From Pseudomonas sp. KBW05 (lineage in GTDB: Bacteria > Pseudomonadota > Gammaproteobacteria > Pseudomonadales > Pseudomonadaceae), in contig NZ_QAJM01000013.1 of the NCBI RefSeq assembly GCF_003852405.1, forward strand, positions 45,217 through 109,216: a stretch of 64,000 bases of DNA, given 5' to 3'. Under the pieces are notes generated by a model that did not search any database, was not told the origin of the DNA, and was given only the letters and a program-made list of their open reading frames with translations. A program made the translations under genes and the position numbers. Below, one piece after another: positions 1 through 6,276 of this stretch (positions within the stretch are counted from its first letter, which is position 1; the number at the start of each line of letters is the position of its first letter).

Positions 1-299
1 TTGCACTTAAGCTGGTGCATGAGGTGGACGGTGGCAGCCCGGTTTTGCGTGATGATCTGGTGATGGACGGGTATGACCGGGAGGTGTTTGGGTTGTTGGT
101 GCGGCAGGGAGATTTGGCTGGGGTTTTGGGGAAGGTGGATGAGTGTGTGGGGCAGGCGCTGGAGGCGGTGGGTGGGGCTGACACGGTGTTGGGACGTGAG
201 CTGCAAAAGCTGTCCGCCAACGTGCAGCAAGCCACTACGCTGGAGGAACTGCAACTCCCCCTCGACGCACTAAAAGCCTACCTAAAAGCCATCCAATGA
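1..299 (+). CDS. C-terminal part of an unknown protein (cut by window start)
   Basis: An open frame enters from the left edge in the frame of position 3 and ends at TGA 297-299, so about 98 C-terminal residues are visible. The segment looks alpha-helical and acidic, with no signal peptide, membrane segment or motif that I recognise. The wobble positions are unusually G-rich (ggt, gtg, ttg), unlike the C-rich genes further right. A REP unit follows directly. The true start and function lie outside the window, so no family is assigned. Confidence 0.6.
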   Translation, partial: ALKLVHEVDGGSPVLRDDLVMDGYDREVFGLLVRQGDLAGVLGKVDECVGQALEAVGGADTVLGRELQKLSANVQQATTLEELQLPLDALKAYLKAIQ

Positions 300-310
300 C
301 GCGGTCCCCC

Positions 311-333
311 TGTGGGAGCGGGCTTGCCCGCGA
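311..333 (+). repeat. REP-type element, single unit
   Basis: This is a single copy of the element TGTGGGAGCGGGCTTGCC followed by CGCGA. It sits between the truncated gene and the PH-domain gene, and it is the same unit seen at 834, 6318-6680, 11490, 21911, 36285, 39283, 43920 and 58541. Pseudomonas REPs fold as small imperfect hairpins and normally lie outside genes. Confidence 0.8.
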
Positions 334-383
334 TGGACGTCAACGATAACGCTCCGCCACTGACTCACCACAAGGCCCACCAA

Positions 384-755
384 ATGATCGACTTCAACAA
401 CAAAGGCTTCTTCAAACTCAAACAAAACAACGAATACGCCGAACGCGTATCGGCCTTGCTGCTGGACGGCGAAACAGTGATCGACGCGTACAAATCCATG
501 CGCGACGGTGTGGTCTTCACCAACAAACGCATCATCGCCGTGAACGTGCAGGGGATTACCGGCAGCAAGAAAGACTTCACGTCGCTGCCGTACAAAAATA
601 TCGTCGCCTACTCGGTGGAAACATCCGGGACGTTTGACCTGGATTCGGAGTTGGAGATTTACTTTTCTTCGTTGGGGAAAGTGAAGTTTGAATTCACCGG
701 CAAGACTTCGATTGTGGAAATTTCACGGTTGATTTCCAAGCACCTGCTGGCCTGA
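384..755 (+). CDS. Bacterial PH-domain protein
   Basis: The 123-residue protein resembles the bacterial pleckstrin-homology families (bPH, PF08000-like). It has beta-strand-rich sequence, a FTNKRIIAVNVQG core, SLPYKNIVAYSVETSG, and a terminal helix. These proteins are small soluble domains of poorly known role. The ATG at 384 (MIDFNNKGFF) is chosen because the frame upstream of it is REP DNA and an AAGG lies just before it. There is no signal peptide. A strong terminator follows 10 bases after the stop, so it is probably monocistronic. The fold call is moderately sure; the function is unknown. Confidence 0.75.
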   Translation: MIDFNNKGFFKLKQNNEYAERVSALLLDGETVIDAYKSMRDGVVFTNKRIIAVNVQGITGSKKDFTSLPYKNIVAYSVETSGTFDLDSELEIYFSSLGKVKFEFTGKTSIVEISRLISKHLLA

Positions 756-764
756 TCAGCGGGC

Positions 765-799
765 AAAAAAAAGACCTTGGCGCCCCAAGGTCTTTTTTT
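765..799. terminator. Bidirectional rho-independent terminator
   Basis: An A8 tract, then GACCTTGG, a 4-base loop, CCAAGGTC and T7. It closes the PH-domain gene on the plus strand and could also stop minus-strand transcription from the DUF3077 gene. Confidence 0.9.
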
Positions 800-833
800 G
801 CCTACACGATCCAACGAATGCACCGGATCAAAA

Positions 834-858
834 TGTGGGAGCGGGCTTGCCCGCGAAG
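834..858 (+). repeat. REP-type element, single unit
   Basis: One TGTGGGAGCGGGCTTGCC copy followed by CGCGAAG, lying just 3' of the DUF3077 gene (which ends at 890 on the minus strand). Confidence 0.8.
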
Positions 859-889
859 ACGCCCGACCTCACACCCTCAGTCTCCAGCC

Positions 890-1195
890 TTACACAACAA
901 CCCCATCCTCCCCAGCAACCCCATTCGGCAACATCCCATTCGCCAAATCATCCACCACCGCCTTCGCCATCTCCCCCAAATAATGCGCAGCCCAGGCATA
1001 GCGGTCGGCGCTTTTGTCCATGGCCGCGTCCAGTGCCAGCAGTTTGGAGCAGTGCAACAACTCGGAGGCATGCTCCAGGGCTTCGCGGATGGGGACGCCG
1101 GCATTGATACGGAATAGGTGGTGATGATTGGGCGGTGTACCGCAGGTGGAGAAGGTGATGATGCCGAGGGTTTTGTTGAGGGGTGGGTTGATCAT
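890..1195 (-). CDS. DUF3077 family protein
   Basis: The 101-residue protein carries the DUF3077 hallmarks common in Pseudomonas: FRINAGVPIREALEHASELL, then LDAAMDKSADRYAWAAHYLG and EMAKAVVDDL. The function is unknown. The ATG at 1195 is chosen because GGAGGT lies 5 bases upstream and the start overlaps the stop of a 24-codon upstream frame (ATGA), which implies translational coupling. It lies downstream of a structured leader (1286-1482) resembling the P4 phage CI-RNA region, so expression is probably controlled by transcription termination. Confidence 0.8.
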   Translation of the reverse strand: MINPPLNKTLGIITFSTCGTPPNHHHLFRINAGVPIREALEHASELLHCSKLLALDAAMDKSADRYAWAAHYLGEMAKAVVDDLANGMLPNGVAGEDGVVV

Positions 1196-1266
1196 TGGGC
1201 ACCTCCGCACGGGGTGGGGGTGTGGATTGCAGTGTTGCGTGGGTATCGCCTATCAGAAACGGTCAT
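1192..1266 (-). CDS. 24-codon upstream ORF coupled to the DUF3077 gene
   Basis: ATG at 1266 is preceded by AGGAG at 8-base spacing, and the frame (MTVSDRRYPRNTAIHT...) ends with TGA overlapping the ATG of the DUF3077 gene. The good ribosome site and the 4-base overlap suggest that it is translated and couples translation of the next gene. The peptide is basic and Thr/Pro-rich, with no recognised relative. It may be a leader peptide with no function of its own. Confidence 0.5.
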   Translation of the reverse strand: MTVSDRRYPRNTAIHTPTPCGGAQ

Positions 1267-1277
1267 TGCTTTAGCTC

Positions 1278-1523
1278 CTAGTGTCGAGAAGCTGCCACAT
1301 TCGTTATCAGGCGAAAGGGTGGCAGCTGTGCGCAGGCTGATAAACCGGGACAATAGGAACCCGGCAGGCCCGAAGGCCTCCCGCGCACAGCCGCCATAAC
1401 ACGGATGTGCGGACGCAAAAAAAGCGTCGGCATGGTGCTGGAGACGCTTGAGCGCCTATTGTTCCACGGGTTATCAGGCCCGGTCACTGAATTTGCGGTG
1501 ACGGCAAAAAAATAGCTCAGCAA
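1278..1523 (-). CDS. Ash-family-like open frame over the structured leader (possibly not translated)
   Basis: An 81-codon frame starts at TTG 1523 and ends at TAG 1278, next to the ribosome site of the upstream ORF. Its middle (PHIRVMAAVRGRPSGLPGS) resembles the Ash family first named from phage P4. In P4-like elements this coding signature coincides with conserved regulatory RNA. Here too the segment encoding GRPSGLPGS is exactly the stable hairpin part of the leader. No ATG start is available. I think the conservation reflects RNA rather than protein, and keep the frame at low confidence. Confidence 0.3.
   Translation of the reverse strand: MLSYFFAVTANSVTGPDNPWNNRRSSVSSTMPTLFLRPHIRVMAAVRGRPSGLPGSYCPGLSACAQLPPFRLITNVAASRH
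1303..1482 (-). ncRNA. P4 CI-like regulatory RNA region (seqA, three-way junction with seqB, seqC)
   Basis: Read on the minus strand, a 14-bp stem (TGGCGGCTGTGCGC with GCGCACAGCTGCCA, one G-U pair) at 1320-1396 encloses two hairpins: GGCC-TTCG-GGCC and CCGGG-N10-CCCGG. The wobble pair would be an A-C mismatch on the plus strand, so the minus strand is the folding strand. CCTATTGT and TTATCAG inside the junction (1337-1357) are complementary to ACAATAGG and CTGATAA at 1455-1478. CTGATAA recurs downstream at 1304-1310. This seqA/seqB/seqC layout matches the P4 immunity leader, in which a short CI RNA causes early termination by pairing. The assignment is by structure, not by alignment. Confidence 0.55.
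1417..1449 (-). terminator. Candidate attenuator terminator inside the leader
   Basis: On the minus strand AAGCGTC and GACGCTT form a 7-bp stem with a 14-base loop, followed by a run of T. It lies between the seqA-like and seqB-like segments and well upstream of the DUF3077 gene, so it would act inside the leader rather than at a gene end. Confidence 0.6.
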
Positions 1524-1659
1524 GCCACATTCCGGAACCCACAGACTGTGCCTAAAGATTTCACACCAAAGAGAGTGAGAGTATTGGTCGCGTACTCCCT
1601 CAGACGTTTGTTAACGACTCAGGTAATAGGAACTCCCTAGCTTCATATTTGCTTACACT

Positions 1660-1681
1660 AAAAAAACGCTCTGCGTTTTTT
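1660..1681. terminator. Short AT-flanked hairpin, possible bidirectional terminator
   Basis: A7 then CGC-TCT-GCG then T6: a 3-bp GC core extended by A-T pairs. It lies between the presumed promoter side of the DUF3077 leader and the KTSC gene. Confidence 0.5.
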
Positions 1682-1731
1682 GTACCTACTGTCAGCAAGT
1701 GGCAATCCGCCACCTACGACGAGGCAAAGAA

Positions 1732-1962
1732 ATGGAGCGGTATAGAAACCTAACTGGGGACTCAAATGTGGTGGCCTACCAACTGGGAGCGGGGACAATT
1801 ACTGTCCAGTTTGCCACTGGCACGTATAGAAATTATGTTTATGACGCGACCGCCCCAGGAGCAGCCAAAGTTGCGGAGTTGAGCCGCCTTGCCGTCGCGG
1901 GACGCGGCTTAAATAGCTACATCGTTGGTGTAGTCAAAAAGGATTACGCACACAAATATTAG
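1732..1962 (+). CDS. KTSC domain-containing protein
   Basis: The 76-residue protein matches the small KTSC family: SNVVAYQLGAGTITVQF, a Y-x-Y motif in TGTYRNYVYDATAP, and the closing GRGLNSYI then VKKDYAHKY. The family often accompanies lysyl-tRNA synthetase-like proteins and phage genes, but its role is not established. ATG 1732 is preferred because GAGG sits 7 bases upstream. The gene is an isolated, less GC-rich single cistron ended by the perfect hairpin at 1981-2012. Confidence 0.75.
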   Translation: MERYRNLTGDSNVVAYQLGAGTITVQFATGTYRNYVYDATAPGAAKVAELSRLAVAGRGLNSYIVGVVKKDYAHKY

Positions 1963-1980
1963 GCGGTAAAGCCGCAATGA

Positions 1981-2012
1981 CTCGCGATTATTGTTGGAAC
2001 AATAATCGCGAG
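1981..2012 (+). terminator. Perfect 15-bp inverted repeat after the KTSC gene
   Basis: CTCGCGATTATTGTT, a 2-base loop, then its exact complement. The T tract that follows is weak (CTACTTTA), so it may be a terminator or an RNA 3'-end stabiliser. Confidence 0.6.
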
Positions 2013-2085
2013 CTACTTTATGAATCTAATACGCCAGTTGAGGAAGATCCTATCGGTCAACACACATTCCAGTTCCGTATGAAAA

Positions 2086-2661
2086 CTACAACATCACCTC
2101 ATAAGGCCCCAACACCTTACTAGTCTGCACCAACCCCTGCCGCATCAACATCTCAAGATACCCCTCCGCGTTTACCGACGGCCGCATCATCGCCCGCCTC
2201 TGCTTCTGCGCCGCCGCCAATACCGCCGCCTGATCCAAATCCCAAAGGTCCGAGATAAAGTCATCCGGATGCATCGGCTCTATGTCATAAGCCGCCAGCA
2301 CATGCGCCGGAAAGTCTTTCAGATTAAAGGTCACGATGACCTCCGCCTTACTCCGAATCGCTGCCGCCAGGACGTGACGATCATCAGGATCCGGTAAGTC
2401 CAGGCTAGAACACAGCCCCTCATACCCCATTACCAACCCATCCGGTATGGCCTTGTCCATCAGCGCAGAAGTATTATCCACTTGTTCCGGGGTCAAGTCC
2501 GGATGATTCTTGAGTACGTTGCGCTTCCACTCCTCATGAATCTGACGGGTCCATCGCGCCCGATACAGGCCAGACAACCCCAGCCACATCAATAAATCCC
2601 GCAGCGCCGCCGGGTAAAGCACACAAGCGTCGTATACAGCCGTGAATGGCGAACACCTCAT
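2086..2661 (-). CDS. PIN-domain toxin (VapC-like ribonuclease)
   Basis: A 191-residue PIN-domain protein. The first acidic residue is Asp11 in AVYDACVLYP. The central acidic motif is LPDPDDRHVLAAAIRSKAEV, followed by IVTFNLKDFP, which is typical of PIN toxins that cut RNA with a metal-bound acidic cluster. The C-terminal extension (residues about 130-191) is usual for this longer subgroup. Its start overlaps the last codons of the upstream HTH gene by 4 bases (ATGA), the standard toxin-antitoxin layout with the antitoxin first. RNase activity is inferred from family membership. Confidence 0.85.
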   Translation of the reverse strand: MRCSPFTAVYDACVLYPAALRDLLMWLGLSGLYRARWTRQIHEEWKRNVLKNHPDLTPEQVDNTSALMDKAIPDGLVMGYEGLCSSLDLPDPDDRHVLAAAIRSKAEVIVTFNLKDFPAHVLAAYDIEPMHPDDFISDLWDLDQAAVLAAAQKQRRAMMRPSVNAEGYLEMLMRQGLVQTSKVLGPYEVML

Positions 2662-3128
2662 AAGTCATACCCCATTCCCAGCTCCTGAGCCTGCCGCACC
2701 AACGCCTCCATCGCCTCCTGACTTTGCGCATCACGCTGCTGTTTAAACGCCATCAAATCCGAAAAACGAATGCGCCGATGCCGACCGGTTTTTGTGAAAG
2801 GAATAGCGCCCTCTTCCAGCATCTTGACCAAATGCGGACGTGAAACGTTGAGCAAGTCGGCGGCTTCCTGGGAGGTCAATTCAGCGTGCACGGGCACGAC
2901 TTTGACGGCATTGCCGATGGCGAGCTCTCCGAGGATGTCGACCAATAAACGCAACGCCGAAGTAGGGAGTACGAGGGTGTGGGGCTTGTCTTCTTTGTCG
3001 AAGATGTCGATGCGCTGAGTTTCAAATTTTGTCGACAGCAATGAGGCGAGTTCACGCTGGCCTTGCACGGCGGCTTCAACTTCCTTTTCCAGCGGAGGGA
3101 TGGTTTTTGGGAGGGGGTTGGTGATCAT
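2658..3128 (-). CDS. Excisionase-type helix-turn-helix antitoxin
   Basis: A 156-residue protein. The N-terminal 90 residues are helical and probably bind the toxin or dimerise. Residues about 100-145 form a MerR/excisionase-like DNA-binding domain (LTSQEAADLLNVSRPHLVKM, then IPFTKTGRHRRIRFSDLMAF). It is the first gene of a two-gene operon with the PIN toxin. Such antitoxins usually repress their own promoter. An inverted repeat CGAAATA/TATTTCG lies 46-92 bases upstream of the start. Confidence 0.82.
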   Translation of the reverse strand: MITNPLPKTIPPLEKEVEAAVQGQRELASLLSTKFETQRIDIFDKEDKPHTLVLPTSALRLLVDILGELAIGNAVKVVPVHAELTSQEAADLLNVSRPHLVKMLEEGAIPFTKTGRHRRIRFSDLMAFKQQRDAQSQEAMEALVRQAQELGMGYDL

Positions 3129-3173
3129 GATTCGGCTCCAGTGTTGCTGAGTTCAGTTGAGGCCAAAGCTAGA

Positions 3174-3220
3174 CGAAATAAACGAAAAACGCAATATTCG
3201 AAACGAAGCTAACTATTTCG
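3174..3220. promoter_or_regulatory. Candidate operator of the PIN toxin-antitoxin operon
   Basis: An AT-rich stretch upstream of the antitoxin start. It has 7-base inverted arms CGAAATA and TATTTCG, with several ACGAAA half-repeats between them. Position and symmetry fit an autorepressor site. This is inference from the sequence only. Confidence 0.4.
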
Positions 3221-3228
3221 GCCCCGAT

Positions 3229-3474
3229 CTACTCCCCCGCGACTCCGCGCGCCCTCTTTAACCATCTGTAATACCAGACCGTCCCGCCCACTACCGCTCC
3301 CACAACCACCACCCCATTCCCCACCAACCAAAGCCCAAAATTCCGACTCTGCTCCGCATCACTCTCATAAAACGGCCCAAAATACGTAGACACCGCCACC
3401 ACTACCCCGTTGAACACCCCAAGCGCCACCGCAACCACCAACACCACACACCCAATCCCCTTAACCGCCGTCAT
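3229..3474 (-). CDS. Small two-helix membrane protein coupled to tae4
   Basis: An 81-residue protein with two hydrophobic helices (about residues 5-28 and 47-67), an acidic connecting loop (FYESDAEQSRN) and a basic C-terminal tail (YYRWLKRARG). ATG 3474 is chosen because GGAGG lies 5 bases upstream and the start overlaps the tae4 stop as ATGA. Translational coupling to an amidase effector suggests a protective role. However, it does not look like the known Tai4 immunity proteins, which are exported soluble periplasmic proteins. The immunity role is inferred from position alone. Confidence 0.6.
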   Translation of the reverse strand: MTAVKGIGCVVLVVAVALGVFNGVVVAVSTYFGPFYESDAEQSRNFGLWLVGNGVVVVGAVVGGTVWYYRWLKRARGVAGE

Positions 3475-3983
3475 AAAACCCTCCAAAACCAAATCTCCCG
3501 GGAATCGTGATAGCTCGAAAACGTCCCCTCAATCGAAAACCCCATCTGAATACGCGGGTAGCTCAGCCAATCCGTCAACCGTCGCCCATTCCACAGATCG
3601 ATATGGTCACCACTACGATTGCCAAACGTCTCTTTCCCTCGCCTCCAGAAGTCTTTGAAGAAGATAACGCCCTGCTGCCCGGCTAGCACTTCCTCAAAGT
3701 CTTCGGGCTTCAACTTAATAACCGCCCTTAAACCGGGAATATTAGCGCGGCTTAATGCCCTGGCCATTTCCTCAGCTGCCAGTACGTGCCCCTCACTCTT
3801 GGGGTGCTGCCAACAATAGCGCACGTCGACTAAGCGGCTCAGATCGGCGCCGGATCTGCGCAGTGCTACGCCTAAATTGATCGCGCATTGATCGCTGAAA
3901 TTCTTTGCGCCGTTGCTTCTGCACGGGGCTGCGTCGCCGAAAATTTCGGGGTGGTTTTTCCATAGGGTATTGAAGGTCAGCAT
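3471..3983 (-). CDS. tae4: Type VI secretion amidase effector, Tae4 family
   Basis: A 170-residue protein of the Tae4 family, which cleaves the peptide stems of peptidoglycan (DL-endopeptidase type, gamma-D-Glu/mDAP bond) after type VI delivery to the periplasm of rival cells. The catalytic Cys is Cys33 in NFSDQCAINLG, and the His is His127 in SGDHIDLWNG, with Asp129 nearby. There is no signal peptide, as expected of a type VI cargo. Length is normal. No VgrG, Hcp or PAAR gene is visible, so it is an orphan effector that must use an apparatus encoded elsewhere. Confidence 0.88.
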   Translation of the reverse strand: MLTFNTLWKNHPEIFGDAAPCRSNGAKNFSDQCAINLGVALRRSGADLSRLVDVRYCWQHPKSEGHVLAAEEMARALSRANIPGLRAVIKLKPEDFEEVLAGQQGVIFFKDFWRRGKETFGNRSGDHIDLWNGRRLTDWLSYPRIQMGFSIEGTFSSYHDSREIWFWRVL

Positions 3984-4265
3984 TCAGTATTTCCATCGCG
4001 TGTTTTTCACGCGACCGTAGCAAACGCCCTGTCGCCAAAGAGGGGCGCAGACAGAAAACAGAGCGGTCCTACTCGTGTGCAGGTTTTGCCTGAAGGCCAA
4101 AGCGCACAGGCCTTCCACATGCAGATGAGAGAACTCAAATACGTACTTTCAACGTCGCGACAAGCCAGCTGACCTTTCCCACAAAAACCATCGAACAACA
4201 CTGATTCCAGGCGCTTGCTTGCCCCTCGTAGCCTCACTCCCCCCACACAAGGAAGTGAGTCGGCC

Positions 4266-5429
4266 ATGTCAGAACGCGCCTACCCCATCACCGAAGAAGA
4301 ACAGCTCAAACGCCGCATCCTGACCCCGCAGCCGAAGCGAATGCCCTATTCGCCGCCCATCGACTTGCTCGCCCCTCTCCCACCCACAACCCCTGCCCCC
4401 ACCAAACCTCCCGGCTGCGTATTCCTCAAGCCCTGCCAACTGCCCGACGGGCTTATTCACTACAACGATCCAACCGGTTACGTGCCACTAGAGCTGATCG
4501 AGGAGTACGGCCATTTCAGCCTGTTGGGCGGCCGTGAGGTGGATGACCAAGGCACGGTTGCCTTGAGCAAAATCAGCGGCAGTGCACTGCCTGTCGGCTT
4601 GGGATCGTTGGCATTGCGGGCGGTGGTGGTGGAGTCGGCGGCTGTTGCGGCTGGCACGGTAGCGAGTGGGTTGCTAGCGGGATTGGTCGGGCTGGCGTGG
4701 CCAGCAGCGTTGGGCGATAGCGCGCTCTACACCGACGAGCAATTGCGCTCAATGCAACGGGCGCGTTCGCAGATGCGGTTGCATATCGAGCAGTTGGAGG
4801 ACGGCACGCTCAAGGGCTATGGGTTTTACACCGGCCGCAATGCCGACTGGCAGATGATCGAGGTGGTGCAGTTCCAAAGCCGTGGTGATCGATTTGTGGC
4901 CAATTTGGGCGAGGGAGTAGAGCTGATCTGGACGCCTGCGGTTGATCCGGGGGACACCTTGAGAATCCCGGCGTTGGAGGCGGCGCCACAAGCACCGGTG
5001 ATCTGGATTTATCCGCCGACGCAGAAGGCAGCGCAGATTTTGGTGAACCCGGTTTATCCGCCGGAGTATCGGGATTTTATTCTGGTGTTCCCGGTGGAGT
5101 CGGGGGTTGGGCCGTTGTATGTGGTTGTTAACACACCTCGCAAAGGGCTCAGAAACCCAGACCACGATTACTTCCCGGCCCCCCAAATCGAAGACATAAC
5201 GGGCTTCCCAGGATTGATTCCCCAAAGGCCTGTGACACCAAGAAAAGGTGGGGGAGGTTTACGTGAACGCTGGATAGACGCAAAGGGAAGGAAAATATTT
5301 GAGTGGGATGCCAAGAAAGGAGAGTTGGAAGTCTATCGAAACAGTGATTTGGAACACCTTGGCGCATTTGATCCATACACCGCAGAGCGTCGAGGTCCTG
5401 CAAAACCGGAACGCCGAATTTACAGATAA
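4266..5429 (+). CDS. S-type pyocin/colicin E3-like 16S rRNA nuclease toxin
   Basis: A 387-residue toxin. The N-terminus is Pro-rich (residues 1-60), followed by a hydrophobic Ala/Val/Gly helix region (about 105-150). A pyocin S domain follows (to about 290, with WIYPPTQKAAQILVNPVYPP). The C-terminal 90 residues align by eye with the colicin E3 cytotoxic domain (NPDHDYFPAPQIED; GRKIFEWDAKKGELEVY; HLGAFDP). Equivalents of E3 Asp510, Glu517 and Arg545 are Asp348, Glu355 and Arg383, but the His513 position is Lys351. The receptor-binding region of a full bacteriocin is missing, so type VI or other contact delivery is possible. ATG 4266 is used, with AAGGA upstream. Confidence 0.85.
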   Translation: MSERAYPITEEEQLKRRILTPQPKRMPYSPPIDLLAPLPPTTPAPTKPPGCVFLKPCQLPDGLIHYNDPTGYVPLELIEEYGHFSLLGGREVDDQGTVALSKISGSALPVGLGSLALRAVVVESAAVAAGTVASGLLAGLVGLAWPAALGDSALYTDEQLRSMQRARSQMRLHIEQLEDGTLKGYGFYTGRNADWQMIEVVQFQSRGDRFVANLGEGVELIWTPAVDPGDTLRIPALEAAPQAPVIWIYPPTQKAAQILVNPVYPPEYRDFILVFPVESGVGPLYVVVNTPRKGLRNPDHDYFPAPQIEDITGFPGLIPQRPVTPRKGGGGLRERWIDAKGRKIFEWDAKKGELEVYRNSDLEHLGAFDPYTAERRGPAKPERRIYR

Positions 5430-5443
5430 AGAGGAAGCAAAAA

Positions 5444-5728
5444 ATGGTCATGAAAATAAGATTGCGATGGTACGAAAAGCACAGCAATGACTTGAAGGCG
5501 GATGAGTACTCAGCAGACATCGACGATGGCGATAGTTTTTTTGAGGCGCTGGATTTGAGCGAGGAAACCGCGATCTATGCCGACGTGTTCAACGTTCTTC
5601 CAAGCTGGATAACAACGCTCCAACCACACTTCAAACACGTGATCGACCCAACCCTCTTCGACTACCAAATCTCTTTCCGCTACCAAGGCGCCTGGCCACC
5701 ACCACCCAAGCAACCCAAGACCCCATGA
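5444..5728 (+). CDS. Colicin E3/cloacin-type immunity protein
   Basis: A 94-residue acidic protein resembling Im3: MKIRLRWYEKHSNDLKADEY matches the E3 immunity N-terminus, and LPSWITTLQPHFKHVIDPTL and QISFRYQGAW match its later strands. These proteins bind the E3 nuclease domain tightly and block ribosome cleavage. The gene starts 14 bases after the toxin stop with a GGA-containing ribosome site. An Im3-like partner argues that the upstream toxin is, or recently was, active despite its Lys351. Confidence 0.85.
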   Translation: MVMKIRLRWYEKHSNDLKADEYSADIDDGDSFFEALDLSEETAIYADVFNVLPSWITTLQPHFKHVIDPTLFDYQISFRYQGAWPPPPKQPKTP

Positions 5729-5736
5729 GGCCAACC

Positions 5737-6276
5737 ATGAAAAAGCCCCTTCTCTACCGTTCAGTCAACACCCGCACTCATGGCGTGTGCCACGGCAGCT
5801 ACCGCGCTTATCGGTACGAACGAAACACCAAAAGCGAAAAGGTCGCACAGTCCAACCGCAGCTCAATGCACAGTCACCATCCACACGGTTTTGATTACAC
5901 GCCGCTGTATCGCTTTCTTCTGTCCAAAGTCGGCCAACCATGGAACCAGGTTTTCAGCGAAGCCAACGCGCGCCTAGATCGCCCCGATCCAATCTTCTGG
6001 ATGGTCGCGCTCCATGAAAGCGACAAACAGGACTACGTGAGAACGGATGAAAACAGTTACTACAGCGGCTTATGGGTCGACGGCGCTGGCCTGCTGCAAA
6101 AAGTTAACCCTCAACTCACACCTGAGCGCATGCAAACCTTTTACGACAACAGCACCCACACGTTCAACGGCGTGATCTATGCGCACGCTCTTGCGACGAA
6201 GCCCCAAAGCCACACGCCAAATTCGATCAGCCCGCTATCGCCCGCTTCACCGGGCCTCGACAGCTACCACCGTTGA
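5737..6276 (+). CDS. Unknown protein in the toxin-immunity operon
   Basis: A 179-residue protein starting at ATG 5737 (GAGG 6 bases upstream), 8 bases after the immunity gene, so probably co-transcribed. The N-terminus is basic and His/Arg-rich (MKKPLLYRSVNTRTHGVCHG). The middle reads FDYTPLYRFLLSKVGQPWNQ and PDPIFWMVALHESDKQDYVR. There is no signal peptide or membrane helix. I recall similar genes accompanying E3-type immunity genes in Pseudomonas, but I know of no function. The last 25 residues are low-complexity Ser/Pro and run up to a REP array. Confidence 0.6.
   Translation: MKKPLLYRSVNTRTHGVCHGSYRAYRYERNTKSEKVAQSNRSSMHSHHPHGFDYTPLYRFLLSKVGQPWNQVFSEANARLDRPDPIFWMVALHESDKQDYVRTDENSYYSGLWVDGAGLLQKVNPQLTPERMQTFYDNSTHTFNGVIYAHALATKPQSHTPNSISPLSPASPGLDSYHR

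Noticed and set aside
777-1117. Plus-strand frames of 68-99 codons antisense to DUF3077
   Set aside because: Overlap a conserved family gene on the minus strand and start at a terminator/REP.
4007-4267. 86-codon minus-strand frame between tae4 and the E3-like toxin
   Set aside because: No ribosome site, unusual composition, and it spans the 5' regions of both divergent genes; more likely regulatory DNA with small hairpins.
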